A DNA stretch of 64,000 nucleotides, taken from Corbicula japonica. Taxonomy: Eukaryota; Mollusca; Bivalvia; Venerida; Cyrenidae. Where the stretch lies: contig JAZAYU010000034.1 of NCBI GenBank assembly GCA_038501625.1, positions 1,798,001 through 1,862,000 of the forward strand. Reading direction: 5' to 3'. The first letter of the stretch is position 1. Each line of letters starts with the position of its first letter. A model generated the notes under the pieces. That model was given only the letters and a program-made list of their open reading frames with translations. It searched no databases and was not told the DNA's origin. This document shows, piece by piece, positions 1-11,699 of this stretch. Made by a program: the position numbers and the translations under genes.

Positions 1-1677
1 TACCTTTATTAAAGTTGATAATGATTTTCAAACTTGTTAAATCTTCTTTTGTAAGGATGTAATCGTGAAGATGGATGGAATAACTATCATTTCCAATTCT
101 CACACTTTCTTGCAAACACTGGACCTGCATGGACTGGTAAGATATCATCGGACTCATAGCATCATAATAAAACCGGTCATATATCCTGTCTATCATGTAT
201 GTTCTATAATGACGCGTTAAACTGTCAACGTCAACGATCTTCTGCATCTCACCGGAAATACATGTATATACTTCCGGATTAATACCACATACAAAAACAA
301 ACAGATATTCCATTTCTAATATGCTTGAAAGCGATGAGCAATCTTCAAGAATAGTTGCTTTTATAGTTCCGTTGTTCCATTCAGACACAATGTACAAGGC
401 AGCCATAAATTCTTGAATGGATTTATGTTGAAAGAAAACTTGATACCGCTTTACCGAGACTTTACTTCTGTCCTTGCTTTGACTCAACAGTCCGATTTTC
501 AGACAAAATTCGAGTTCCTGCTGTGTTAGAAATTTCAACACAGTTGTGCTGTCAATGACCAGGCTGGATTCTTTTATTTTCTGAAATAATGCATAGAACG
601 CTAACTTCCCGACCTTTAAGAGTAAGTTCATATACTGAATACACAACACGTTATGTCTCATACATTCTGGGACTGTAGCATTACGTTCCGCGTTTCCAGT
701 AGGAAGGGTCGGTGCATTTTTCTTGTTCAAACCCCTCTGAAGAGTTAATTCAATAGTGTTACTGTACGTTTCACATTTTGACTTGCCAATGCTAAGACCA
801 TCAAACCACATACAAATAAGCTGTAGTAAGATGTACGGAATGAAACGGATATCTCCGAGTTCTACCGAAAATACTTTTCTGTCAAAGTCGTTCAGATCTC
901 GCCCTTTTTCGCCGCTGTTTTTGCTCAGAAGTTTAACAGCATTTGATTTTAGTTCTTCAGAAGTTTTTTCATTGAGCTGTGAGATCTCCACATGGCGGTC
1001 GATGTGGTTTGGTGTCAGCCCAATCGTACTGATTTTCCACGGTCGGGTGGTGGTGAGGACTGTACAATTATCGCCATAGTTGTTGTGCGGTATTCCAGGT
1101 TTTCCCTCACACTTGCCGCTGGGATGCGTCCACTCATCGAGACCATCGCACAAAACTAAACAAGGTCTCGTCCGCAACATACTTTTAATAAACTTATCAG
1201 AAAAGCGCCCGGGATCTGGCAAACTTTGGGCTACAAACTTGATGATCAGATCGTCCAGAAGGCACATGGTTTCGTCCTGGAAATCTCGCAAATGTAATAG
1301 AAATAATAAGTCAAACCGTTGAAGTGTGTCTAGGTCGACGAATTTGCTGACCGTTTTCTTGTTTTTCATGTTTGGGTGACACCACGTCATAGCTAGATTT
1401 TGAGTAAAGGACGTCTTCCCATAGCCGGCATTCGCCTCGACGTATATATGTTTGTACGGAACGTTGTCGTCTTTGAATAACAAATTCTGGTACGAAGAGA
1501 CTGTCGTCTTTTCGGGAGATGTGTGTCCCTGTCCAAAGGCATTAGGTTTGATAAACGCTGACATCGGGGGCTGCACGTATAACTCCGCTAAAGGAACGGC
1601 ATGGTCTTCTACCAAAGGCGAGGCAGGGATCGTGGACTCATTGTTTTGATAGAAAAGTATAAGTCCTTCTTTAAATT
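1..1677 (-). CDS. NACHT-domain exon of NLR-like gene (partial, runs off left edge)
   Basis: An open frame of 558 codons with no stop reaches the window edge. The acceptor is TACTATTTTATGGTTTCAG|AA, phase 1, with a branch-point-like TACTATT. The exon opens with a segment ending in LAELYVQPPM, a lead-in typical of molluscan NACHT proteins. Walker A (ANAGYGKTS) is at 1411-1436; the usual first Gly of the loop is Ala here. Walker B (LVLCDGLDEW) is at about 1130-1160 and the sensor-like TTTRPW at about 1036-1051. A winged-helix-type region follows, with FFQHKSIQEFMAALYIVSE at about 390-437, the F-H-x-S-x-QEF-x-AALY signature of NLR-like NACHT proteins. The frame may end at a donor AAAG|GTA on bases 4-1, but the window stops there. 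Role inferred: nucleotide-dependent oligomerisation switch of an innate immune sensor. No LRR is visible; it would lie to the left. Confidence 0.9.
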
Positions 1678-2647
1678 CTGAAACCATAAAATAGTATTGT
1701 TCTTTATTCCTTATTTTTCTTAAAATATTCCTGAGAAACGATCCATAAATACTGTGTCCTGACAATAAGCTGATTAAAGTGCTACATAAAACGAGAAGTG
1801 AACTTGTAGACCCTGATCACATTTAACTTCATTCTAGTTACATCAGTGAATGATCTATGCATTTTACATTTGCATTAATACTACTGACATAATGACTGGT
1901 ATAAAATTAAGATTCGTGAGGAGCGGGAATTATGCCAAGCATGCAAGATCAACAGAACTTGCTTAATATGCACAATCATGATCTCCCTACCAGATACTTA
2001 AACTAATGTGCTTTAAATTATTATTTTTTTAATTGAAGGTGCAATGTTTTCTTTTACATAAATGGCGAAAAATAGCATTGGAATATTGCCGTCATTCCCT
2101 GCAATGACGCCATCAATATGAGCTGACGAAATAAATTATTATGCATTTCGGCGTAAAAATAACATTCTAAAGTGAAACTTTGTAACAATATCACATATAA
2201 TAAATTATTGTATGTGTTTTCAAGCATAGTTACAACTGAAATGTCAGAAAATATCATAGGAGATATCTTTTCCCGTGACGTGCACAAATTATAACAACAA
2301 TGGTTATAACACTGGCGCTTGCTGATAAACCATTATGAAATTAGCCAGTGTGTCACGTGACAGTCTAGTTACCGATAACAAACTTTTCTTTTCTTTTTAT
2401 ACGAAAAAATACTTGTTTTCGTTTTTCGCCCCTCGACCGCCGAAAGACACTCGGGTGAACCGTGTGCGAATGATATGTGACGGATAACCTAGGTTACATA
2501 CGGTGATAGGGCGGGGACAAGACTGACGAATAACCATACGACTAATGTTAAATCTCTTCGTACCGGTCATAGAGATTCAAACGACATATTTTAGAACAAA
2601 TAAATATTGTGTTAAACTGTTAACCAATCACATATTAGGTATGGCCA
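1678..2647. other. Intron start (read right to left: end), no recognised content
   Basis: AT-rich intron sequence next to the NACHT exon. Short frames on the minus strand at 2054-2287 show no coding bias or family motif. Nothing else supported. Confidence 0.5.
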
Positions 2648-3910
2648 TTATGTCACTGTAGTACACATGCTCATCCCTCAAAGTTATCATCCACTCTACG
2701 TCCACTCCCACTGATACGTTGCTAGAACCTGTTCACTGTATTACACATGTTCATCCCTCAAAGTAAGTTACCCTCCACTCTACGTCCACTCCCACTGACA
2801 CGTTTCTAGAACCAGTTCTCTGTATTATACATGTTCATCCCTCAAAGTTAGTTACCCTCCACTCTACGTCCACTCCCACTGACACGTTGCTAGAACCAGT
2901 TCTCTGTATTATACATGTTCATCCCTCAAAGTTAGTTAATCTCCACTCTACGTCCACTCCCACTGACACGTTTCTAGAACCAGTTCTCTGTATTATACAT
3001 GTTCATCCCTCAAAGTTAGTTAATCTCCACTCTACGTCCACTCCCACTGACACGTTTCTAGAACCAGTTCTCTGTATTATACATGTTCATCCCTCAAAGT
3101 TAGTTAATCTCCACTCTACGTCCACTCCCACTGACACGTTTCTAGAACCAGTTCTCTGTATTATACATGTTCATCCCTCAAAGTTAGTTAATCTCCACTC
3201 TACGTCCACTCCCACTGACACGTTTCTAGAACCAGTTCTCTGTATTATACATGTTCATCCCTCAAAGTTAGTTACCCTCCACTCTACGTCCACTCCCACT
3301 GACACGTTTCTAGAACCAGTTCTCTGTATTACACATGTTCATCCCTCAAAGTTAGTTACCCTCCACTCTACGTCCACTCCCACTGACACGTTGCTAGAAC
3401 CAGTTCTCTGTATTATACATGTTCATCCCTCAAAGTTAGTTAGCCTCCACTCTACGTCCACTCCCACTGACACGTTGCTAGAACCAGTGCTCTGTATTAT
3501 ACATGTTCATCCCTCAAAGTTAGTTACCCTCCACTCTACGTCCACTCCCACTGACACGTTGCTAGAACCAGTTCTCTGTATTATACATGTTCATCTCTCA
3601 AAGTTAGTTACTCTCCACTCTACGTCCACTCCCACTGACACGTTGCTAGAACCAGTTCTCTGTATTATACATGTTCATCTCTCAAAGTTAGTTACTCTCC
3701 ACTCTACGTCCACTCCCACTGACACGTTGCTAGAACCAGTTCTCTGTATTATACATGTTCATCTCTCAAAGTTAGTTACTCTCCACTCTACGTCCACTCC
3801 CACTGACACGTTGCTAGAACCAGTTCTCTGTATTATACATGTTCATCCCTCAAAATTAGTTACTCTCTACTCTACGTCCACTCCCACTGATACGTTGCTA
3901 GAACCAGTTC
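2648..3910. repeat. 84-bp minisatellite, about 15 copies
   Basis: Tandem units of 84 bp, each containing CATGTTCATCCCTCAAAG, CTACGTCCACTCCCACTGA and TTCTAGAACCAGTTCTCTG. Copies in the middle are nearly identical. The first two and the last are more diverged, as expected for array edges. The period is a multiple of three, so one plus-strand frame stays open from 2887 to 3957 (28-residue repeats). This looks like a by-product of the period and not a gene: no signal peptide, no splice context, and it lies in an intron of a minus-strand gene. Confidence 0.95.
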
Positions 3911-4555
3911 AAGACTACTTTATAATCAAGATACACAATAAGTTTATATATATATAAATAACTATAAATAATATTAATGATAACTAGAATAGAATTTTGG
4001 CTCCAATTTCACAAACTAACTCAAGCTTTACTCAGTAACACAACTCCGCTATCATAATCTTTTTGAAACTGTTTTGCGAATCCACTGGGGTTAGGCAGCG
4101 TGGTCAATAATATGCATTTCCAACATTTTTATAATTGTCGTGGTTCAAAGTTCACTTTCCGTCTATTTAAAATATCTACCGAGCTAAGATATAAACGGAC
4201 TCTAAATTATGACCACACTCAACCCAATCGATATGGTTCTTATTGTATTTTTATCGACGCATGTAAAAATAAAAACAAGAAATATCTTTAAAAAAGATAA
4301 ACGGCGTTGATAGAAAAGATTTTTATATATAAGAAAGAAAGAAAAAAAGACCGTGCAAAAATTTCGTCTGGTGATAATACGTCGATTAAAGAAGACTGTC
4401 TAACATTAACTGTACATTCAGTTTCAATAAAATACCTCTTGTAGAGTTAGCACTAATGATGAATAAATGTCATTAAAATACAATAAATGAAAATAATAAC
4501 AACTTGTTACAAGAGCGAAATCTACCAACTTTTACGTAAATTAAGTTTAAAAGAA
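3911..4555. other. Intron, no gene; part of a dispersed repeat
   Basis: AT-rich. The stretch around 4262-4310 (AAAGATAAACGGCGTTGAT) reappears inverted near 38618-38660, so this is probably one end of a diverged dispersed repeat shared with the 37-38.7 kb region. Confidence 0.4.
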
Positions 4556-4630
4556 AGTGTCCCTCCCGAGTATTGAACCCGGGGCCTCCGCCTGAGAGGC
4601 GAGTGTGATAACCACTACACCAAGGCGTTT
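4556..4630 (-). repeat. tRNA-like SINE head (tRNA-Glu CTC-like)
   Basis: Read on the minus strand, the sequence has an A-box/D-arm GTGTAGTGGTTATCAC, an anticodon loop CTCTCAG (anticodon CTC) on an imperfect stem, and a T-arm with B-box GGTTCAATAC on a 5-bp stem. The 5' and 3' acceptor strands do not pair, so it is not a working tRNA gene. It looks like the pol III promoter head of a tRNA-derived SINE whose body would extend left. The SINE tail is not delimited. Confidence 0.65.
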
Positions 4631-4779
4631 TGAATATCTGGACTTGAAATTAACAATCACTATCAAAGGAACTAGAAAGGAACCAGTAAGAACCAGAAAT
4701 ATCTGCACTTCTCTGTCGTTTTACACTGTGTATTGTACTCGAGTGTTTACCTGACACCTATGAATATTCCATATAAAAT

Positions 4780-5040
4780 CGTATTTAAGCCATCAATTGA
4801 CTTAATTGGTTATTTATACCGTAAATATCTTTTTCTCCAATACAATTAACGCTTTTTAAAACGAAAATGCCCGAACATAAAGCGCCAGGTAAATTCTTAC
4901 ACACAATATAAAAATCGTTACGGTAATCATTAACAAGACCCACTAATAACCAATCAAAATAATCTATTTGATTTTCCCGCTGCATAATAAATTTTATTTA
5001 CAATATTTCATTGGTCGAAAAACTAGGTCAAAAGTGAGCT
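4780..5040 (-). repeat. Dispersed repeat, inverted copy of 37295-37420
   Basis: The minus strand of about 4965-5040 reads CTCACTTTTGACC, then ACCAATGA, then TTATGCAGCGGGAAAAT followed by a TTTTGATTGGTTA-like string. The same order occurs on the plus strand at 37300-37410. The frame at 4785-4985 has no recognisable family and is read as repeat. Confidence 0.55.
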
Positions 5041-5061
5041 TAGACAGCTAACGCCGAATAA

Positions 5062-5198
5062 AACTTGATAAACTCGACTATCTAGAGTAACAGAACGTAG
5101 GTGCGTGAAACCTGGACCTGGCTCCAATGTTATAAACTTGATAAATTCGACTATCTTGAGTAACAGAACGTAGGTGCGTGAAGCCTGGACTTGCCAAT
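5062..5198. repeat. Two-copy direct repeat, period about 73 bp
   Basis: Two units, each starting AACTTGATAAA and containing GAGTAACAGAACGTAGGTGC and CCTGGAC, lie head to tail with a few substitutions. Confidence 0.85.
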
Positions 5199-5269
5199 TT
5201 CCGATCTCAAACTTCCCATTTGCGAGTTCTGAGACAGTCATTTTGTTTATTTTGCATCAGTCAGATCGC

Positions 5270-5925
5270 TGAGATCTGACTCTTGTCTCCATTTGCAGTT
5301 TTTAGAACATTTTGCCTCGGGTGTCTTTTTTAACTTTAGTAGCCATTTCATGAGCACACAAACTTTTTGTCTTCAAACTAAAATTGACGTCTGAATCAAT
5401 TACAGTATCTGTAAAAAATATTCGGTAATGTTTATCTGTTTAAAACCTTTCTTAAAAGAGCCGACGCCTTTCACACCAGAAACTTAATCGAGCTAAATGA
5501 ATCTAGATGGATGTGACTGTGATGGCTTTTGATGCCTAGTAGATTAAAAACCTGAAGTGTAAACTCTCTGTCACAGATGGCATGACCATGTAAATGCCTT
5601 TTCATTTTGCTACAAAACATTATGTCAATTATACAAATAGATGAAAAGGGAACTTTGAGATCTTAGAATATAAATCCTGCGTATCACAGACAACGCCAAA
5701 GAAAAAATTTAAAAAGCAGGAAGTATATTCTTGGGGGTGATTGGACAATATCCAAAACCTTATTAGCTGGGATATTGAAACCACCTATGTTTAAACTGGC
5801 CGAAATATAAAAACAAAAGTAATTTAAGAAGTACTATTAACTTAGTACATAAGTATCGTGCTCAACAAAGAAATTTTAAAATGTACCAAACAAGTTTAGA
5901 TTTGTCTGATCTGAAGCAATTTCGT
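5270..5925. other. Intron, nothing recognised
   Basis: AT-rich sequence with no coding bias, tRNA-like boxes or clear repeat structure that I can see. Confidence 0.4.
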
Positions 5926-5929
5926 GTAA

Positions 5930-6915
5930 CCAATGAGTTTGGAGACTGGTCTCAGATCAGAAGCAACTAACCAATCACAAGTCATTGTATAAAACCCAGA
6001 TCACGAATTTACGCATTACTACCATAACTACAGAATCATTATTATTGCGCGGTGGGCGAATCCAGTGGGTTATTAAAATATAGTTCTTACACCAGGTTTT
6101 TCTAGCGCTAACGTACAGAAATCATGTTTTGGACCGTGATCTGGGTGTTATGCATTCATTTGATCACAAGCTGGAGTTTTTTTACTGGTCTCTGATTTGA
6201 AACAACTAACCAATCACATGCTGGGATTTAGAAACTAGTCTCAAATCTGAATGCAACTAACCAATCACAAACAGAAGCCTAGGGACAAATCTCCATTTTG
6301 AAACAATTAACAAATCACAAGCTGGTGTTTCGAGAGGGTCTCCGAGGTCAAACTGAATCGATCTAATCGCCATCGATCTAATGCAACTAACAACAAGATA
6401 ACGTTTCGACACTGTACTCCAATCTGAAGAAACTAACCAATCACATGTTGGAGTTTCAGACATGTCTCTAGTCTGAAAAAAAAACAACACAAGTTGGAGT
6501 TTGGATACAGATCCCCGAAGTGAATCATGCTGGGATTCTAGAAATATCCCCGAACTGAAGCAACCAACAAATCCCAAGCTGGAGATCCGAGAAATATCCC
6601 CAACTGAAGCAACCAATCAATCGCAAGCTGGAGTTTTTAGACAGGTCCCCGAACTGAATCAACCAACCAATCACAAGCTGGAGTTTTGAGACAGGTCCCC
6701 AAACTGAAGCAACCAATCAATCACAAGCTGGAGTTTTGAGACAGGTCCCCGAACTGAAGCAACCAACCAATCACAAGCTGGAGTTTTGAGACAGGTCCCC
6801 GAAATGAAGTAACCAACCAATCACAAGCTGGAGATTCGAGAAATATCCCCGAACTGAAGCAACCAATCAATCACAAGCTGGAGTTTTGAGACAGATTTCC
6901 GAACTGAAGCAAACA
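5930..6915. repeat. 50-bp minisatellite, locus 1
   Basis: Tandem 50-bp units of the form CAACCAATCACAAGCTGGAG + TTTTGAGACAGGTCCCCGAA + CTGAAG. Units between about 6490 and 6915 are regular (CAAGCTGGAG recurs at 50-bp steps from 6627). Those from 5930 to 6480 are diverged and irregularly spaced. The same family forms a larger array at 22975-24395. Each unit carries a CCAAT pentamer. Open frames here are by-products of the repeat. Confidence 0.95.
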
Positions 6916-7040
6916 ATTATTAAATACATAGTCGTATTTAAAATGACAGCAGCGAAAATGCGAACTTTCTAAACTAGAATTTTACCAAATTATTAAAGTC
7001 GTTTATAACATCAACTCTACAAATAGAATTCTCCCAAACA

Positions 7041-7612
7041 ATGGTTCACTTGGATGATTTGTCCACTGAATACACTGTTCCAAATTTCGTTCACTTCACT
7101 ATCCCTTTTATAAATGAAAATGCCATTGTAAACTTTTTACGGAAACTAGAGGTAACAAAAGAAACTGGACTAGATGGACTTAGTCCGAAATTACTTAGAC
7201 TATCAGCGAATGTTATAGCTACAAGTAAAACAAAGTTAATTAATAGCTAGATAGATAGACACCTCTACATATAATTGAAAATACATTTCCTACCTCACTC
7301 AAACATGCCAAAGTTTTTCTTAGTTTAAAACCATTTTGTCAAGTCCAATCAAACTTATTATAGACCGATATCGATACTTTCTGTAACATCAAAATATTAG
7401 AACGGCACGTAGTGAGACACCTTTAGGCTTACCTGATTAAGTACAGAGTCACGAAGGAGAATAGGGGTTTATACATCTGCATTCATGTAAAACAGTCCTT
7501 GTTATTAAATAAATAATAACTGGTTAGGAAATATGAATTTACTGTGGCAGTAATTTACGATCTCGGGAAAGCATTTGATTTAAAATTTGTTGATTTTAGC
7601 TGCTTTTAGATA
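7041..7612 (+). pseudogene. Non-LTR (LINE) reverse transcriptase fragment, decayed
   Basis: The plus strand codes for a stretch with TGLDGLSPKLLRLSANVIA (7150-7220), matching the start of the RT domain of Jockey/CR1-type LINEs. After frameshifts come YRPIS-like coding near 7362 and VAVIYDLGKAFDL near 7540-7580, corresponding to the catalytic D-x-SKAFD block with Ser replaced by Gly. Stops and shifts separate the pieces. It lies just downstream of the first 50-bp array; another RT scrap lies just upstream of the second. Clade uncertain. Confidence 0.75.
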
Positions 7613-7725
7613 AACTTAAGGTAGATGGACACGTTGTTGACGTAAGAAGGGAGATTTCAATGAAATTTATACCAAAGATAGTTCAAATCATTCACTGTTT
7701 GGAAATTAAAAAAACATATTTTTGA
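7613..7725 (+). repeat. TTAA-GGTAGATGGACACG repeat end
   Basis: Begins TTAAGGTAGATGGACACGTT and continues through ATTTCAATGAAATTTATACC and CAAAGATAGTTCAAAT. The same order is found inverted at 22600-22752. The GGTAGA start next to TTAA recalls the MITE at 36079-36402 and suggests a piggyBac-type non-autonomous family. The right end is cut by the adjoining Tc1 remnant. Confidence 0.6.
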
Positions 7726-7739
7726 TGTCGTTTTATGGC

Positions 7740-8482
7740 ATTTTCAAAGGATGCGGACGAGCATTGTCATGCATAAACGTTAGTCCCTGACGTTGACGGA
7801 AGATGGGCACGACGTGGGGTCGAAGAATTTGGTCGATATACCGTCTTGCGTTCGAATTGCCATTACAAACAACCAGGTCATACTAAAAATTGGTATTGAT
7901 CTCTGCCCAGACCATGAAGCCCCTACATCGTATGGGTACACTTCACGTACACAATTGTTTGAAAATCGTTCATTACGAGGTCTGTAGATTCTAACCCTCC
8001 CATCAGCATGGTGGACTCGTCGCTGAAAACGACATTGACCCACTGCCGTCGGCGGTTGTTTAAAGCCCAACGTTGTCTCTCAAGGCAATGACGTTGGGTG
8101 AGAGCCTGGCACCGCGCAGGACGACGACAGTGAATCCTACGTTCTCTCAGGCGATTTATCACTGTAACACGATGTATAGACCGTCCACGATTACCAACCA
8201 TGGCATTTGCAGTAGATTGAGCCATCGCAAATCTGTTGATTAAGTTACGTTGCCTTATATAATTGTCTTGACGTACACTTGTTACACGTGGCTGACCGGG
8301 GCGTGGGCGGTCTGCAGTTGTTCCAGTAGCATAAATTTTACACGTGTCACTAACCTTGTAATCGTCGAGTCCGCGACATTAAACCGTCTAGCTACCTCTG
8401 TTTGCGTAGCCCCGCCGGCCAAAAGCCCCAAAGCTTGGTTCCGTTGTGCAAAAGTAAGCCTCGGCATTTTGCAAACGAACAA
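7740..8482 (-). pseudogene. Tc1/mariner-type transposase, frameshifted and 3'-truncated
   Basis: Three minus-strand pieces line up in order. The N-terminal helix-turn-helix (MPRLTFAQRNQALGLLAGG then TEVARRFNVADSTITRLV) is at 8465-8282. A middle part with VNVVFSDES, the second catalytic Asp of the Tc1 type, is at 8225-7923. A segment RVRIYRPRNERFSNNCVREV then FMHDNARPH, the third catalytic block, runs to about 7745. Reading frame changes between them, and sequence after DNARPH is lost, removing roughly the last quarter of a normal ~340-residue transposase. No terminal inverted repeats found. Inactive relic. Confidence 0.85.
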
Positions 8483-9081
8483 TATCCGTAGTTTGTGTTA
8501 GATTTTCAGAGAGTAAATCAATGTGCCAGTTTACACACAAAAATCGCATTGATTTTCCGCGTGGTTCAAGTGCAAGAGACGCACGTGCATTTTGTGAAGG
8601 GTGGCTCAAATGCCCGAGAGGTTTACATTTGGCACGAAAAAAATGGTGGGGCGTGAAGGGTATACATTGTATCATTTATGTCCTTAAATATGGTGCCAAT
8701 CGAGGCTGCAGGAACAGAATAGCTGATGAAAATGCCTTTTGCGTTTTTAAATCGTGTCAGTTTACTTTTAAAATAGTACATGCTTTATTAAAATTTTCAT
8801 TAGGTTATCCAAAGCTAATTTGCATCTCCGTCTGAATCTGCAACATTATATCCCTTGTTACAATAAAACAAAAAGGGAGATAACAAATAATCTTCTTTAA
8901 ATGAGCTTTATTCTGATATCTCATTTTTTTAAAAATTGATTAAGCATAGTTTATTATTTAGTATAAAAACTATTAATTTGCCTAAAACAACGACAGAAAA
9001 GTATACTATTGTCTTGAATGCATTATACTATTATTGTATTACTGCAGAAAAATGCAATATTTTTGTTCACGTGTATGTTTT
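8483..9081. other. Intron, possible 5' flank of the Tc1 relic
   Basis: Contains no recognised gene. The GC-richer part (8520-8730) may be untranslated Tc1 element sequence, but I could not match a terminal inverted repeat. Confidence 0.35.
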
Positions 9082-9149
9082 ATGCCCCCGACATGAAATG
9101 GCGACGGGAATTAATAGTTGCTCCTGTCCGTCCGTTCGTCCGTCCGTTA

Positions 9150-9840
9150 TTTGTGAACGCATCTCCTCCTACACTACTGGTAAAAATTTAATGTAACTTG
9201 ACCAAAATGCTTGGCCTGATAATTAGTTGTGCTTGAGGTGGGGTTTCGCTCTTACATGTTCCATTCAGAAGTTATGGCCCTTAGATACTTCCATTTACAT
9301 AAGTTTTAATAGGATAATATCTCGTGAACGCAACTCCTCCTACACTACTGGTGGGAATTTAATGAAACTTTACCAAATTGCTTGGCCTGATGTGTTGTTG
9401 TGCATAAAGGTGGGGTTTCGCTCTTACACGTTCCGTTCAGAAGTTATGGCCCTTTGATACTTCCATTTACATGAGTTTTATTAGGAGTATATCTCGTGAA
9501 CACAACTCCTCCTACACTACTGGTGGGAATTTAATGAAACTTTACCACAATGCTTGGCCTGATATGTTGTTGTGCATAAAGTTGGGGTTTTGCTCTTACA
9601 TGTTCCGTTCAGAAGTTATGGCCCTTTGATAATTCCATTTACATTAGTTTTAATAGGAATATATCTTTTGAACGCAACTCCTTCTACACCTCTGCTTGGA
9701 ATTTGATGAAACTTTTCCACAATGCTTGGCCTGATATGTTGTTGTGCGAAAAGGTGGGGTTTTGCTCTTACATGTTCCGTTCAGAAGTTATGGTCCTTTG
9801 ATACCTCAATTTGCATTAGTTTAAATAGGAATATATCTTG
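9150..9840. repeat. 171-bp tandem array, 4 copies
   Basis: The string CTCCTCCTACACTACTGG recurs at about 171-bp steps (near 9156, 9327, 9498, 9670), together with GTTCCGTTCAGAAGTTATGG. Confidence 0.9.
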
Positions 9841-10029
9841 TTTCTTATATTTTGTGTTAAGCAAAATATGCATTTTTCCCATAACTTTAAAACTACTTGA
9901 GATATTGCCTTGAAACTTGAAATATATTTTCACCATCAAAATCTTCATAATAACCACCAAGACCCATAACACTGCTTTTAATATTTTTCAAATTATGCCC
10001 CCTTTTCACTTACATTTTGTGGTAAGCAA

Positions 10030-11110
10030 AATATACCTTTGGCCATTAACTTCGTTATGAATGAAGGGATTTCATAACTTGGCACAAATGTTCATCATGA
10101 CAAGGCGGTTCGCAAAATACCAATGCCTGAAGATCCAAGGTCAAGATCACTGTTACTAAAACTAGAATTTTCTTGTCCAGGCTGTAACTATTTTATGAAT
10201 GGAGGAATTTCAAAATAACTTGACACAAATGTTCACCATGACAGGGCGGTGTGTTGCGTGGCATGACCATGCCTTTAGGTCAAAGGTCTAGGTCACTGTT
10301 ACTAAAATAGTATTATATTGTCCGGGCTGTTACTTTGTTATGAATGGAGGGATTTCAAAATAATTTTGCACAAATGTTCACTATGAGAAGGCAGTTTGTC
10401 CACACAATACCCAACCCTGAATGTCCACGGTCAAGGGCACTGTTACTAAAAATAGAATTTTCTTGTCCAGGCTGTAAATTCATTATAAATGGAGGGATTT
10501 CGAAATAACTTGACACAAATGTTCACAATGACAATGCAGTGTATCGACTACCATGCCCATGCCTGAAGGTCAAGGTCACTGTTACTAAAATAGAATTATC
10601 TTGTCTGGGCTGTAACTTCGTTAGGAATAGAGTGATTTCAAAAATAACTGTACACAAATGTTCATCATGACAAGGTGGTGTGTCCCATTCCATTCCGATG
10701 CCTGTTGGTCCACGGTCAATGTCACCGTTACTTTAATAGAATTTTCTTGTAAGGGTTGTAACTACATTAGGAAAAGAGTAATTTCAAAATAACTTGGCAG
10801 AAATGTTCACAATGACAAGATGGTGAGATGTGTACCATGACCATGCCTGTAGGTCTAAGGTCAAGGCCACTATTATTAAAAATAGAATTTCTTGTCCGGT
10901 CCATAACTTTGTTTTGAATAGAGGGTTTTCAAAATACTTTGGCACCAATGTTCACCATTACAAGGCGCTGTGTTGCGTACATTACCCATGCCTGTAAGTC
11001 CAAGATCAAGGTCACAGTTTCTACAACTTACATTTACTTGTTCGGGCTATAACTCCTTTTTAATTGAAGGGATTTCAAAATAACTTGGCACAAATGTTCA
11101 CTATGACATT
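10030..11110. repeat. About 145-bp tandem array, 8 diverged copies
   Basis: Units share GGGATTTCAAAATAACTTG, CACAAATGTTCACCATGACA and a TCAAGGTCACTGTTACTAAA block, recurring from about 10080 to 11110. Confidence 0.85.
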
Positions 11111-11440
11111 GCATTGCATTACCACCAACTTCTTCACAGACATTTCCGTAATGAGAAGACAGCAGTACCATAAATACAAATAATTTACTTGATCTTTAAG
11201 TTTATTCATATTCTTATAATTACTCGAACATCACTGTCTTTGAAATGCTATTATTACCATCATTGAACTTGAGTGTCTGAAAACGATGCATAGCGGGGGC
11301 ATCCATGTCCTATAAACACATCTCTAGTTGTTTTCTATAAGTCTGATAACAGTATGTATTCGCAGTCAATGTTTAAATCAAACTAAAAAATGCAGATAAC
11401 TGTGTTAATCAGCGATTTTTTCATTAACACGAGTACAAGT

Positions 11441-11690
11441 GAGGCACGCCACGGGAAAAGATACCTTCGGTCATTTTTTGTGTCATTTTTGTTGTTACTA
11501 TATTTAGAAAGAACTTTCAAATTTCTATTATTTGCTCATAACAAAACAGTGATTTTGTTACACATTTTGACAATAAAATGGTATTTTTACTCGAATTGCA
11601 TAATAATTAATGTCGTCTGCTCAACTTTATGACGTCGTTTCAAGGATTGACGTCAACTGCCCGAAGGTACCTTTTCCCGTGGCGTGCCTC
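11441..11690. mobile_element. 250-bp MITE with about 32-bp inverted termini
   Basis: Left end GAGGCACGCCACGGGAAAAG continuing ATACCTTCGG, right end its inverted complement with two or three mismatches. Flanked on both sides by AAGT, a likely 4-bp target duplication. Interior AT-rich, non-coding. Superfamily not assigned. Confidence 0.8.
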
Positions 11691-11699
11691 AAGTACATA

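Larger units (their letters stand above)
9082..11302. mobile_element. Pearl/Helitron-like non-autonomous element, 2.2 kb
   Basis: Bounded by ATGCCCCCG at 9082 and CGGGGGCAT ending at 11302, short inverted termini seen again on the element at 62024-63106. A CCGT-rich stretch follows the left end (9126-9150). The interior is two unrelated tandem arrays, one with a 171-bp period and one near 145 bp, the layout of bivalve pearl-type elements, which are regarded as Helitron-related. No transposase. Short open frames inside are repeat by-products. Confidence 0.7.

Noticed and set aside
756..1649. Plus-strand frames
   Set aside because: They lie opposite the NACHT exon, which has clear motifs on the minus strand.
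2887..3957. 356-codon plus-strand open frame of 28-residue repeats
   Set aside because: Produced by an 84-bp tandem repeat whose period is divisible by three; no gene signals.
4556..4630. Functional tRNA-Glu gene
   Set aside because: Acceptor strands do not pair and the anticodon stem has a mismatch; better read as a SINE head.
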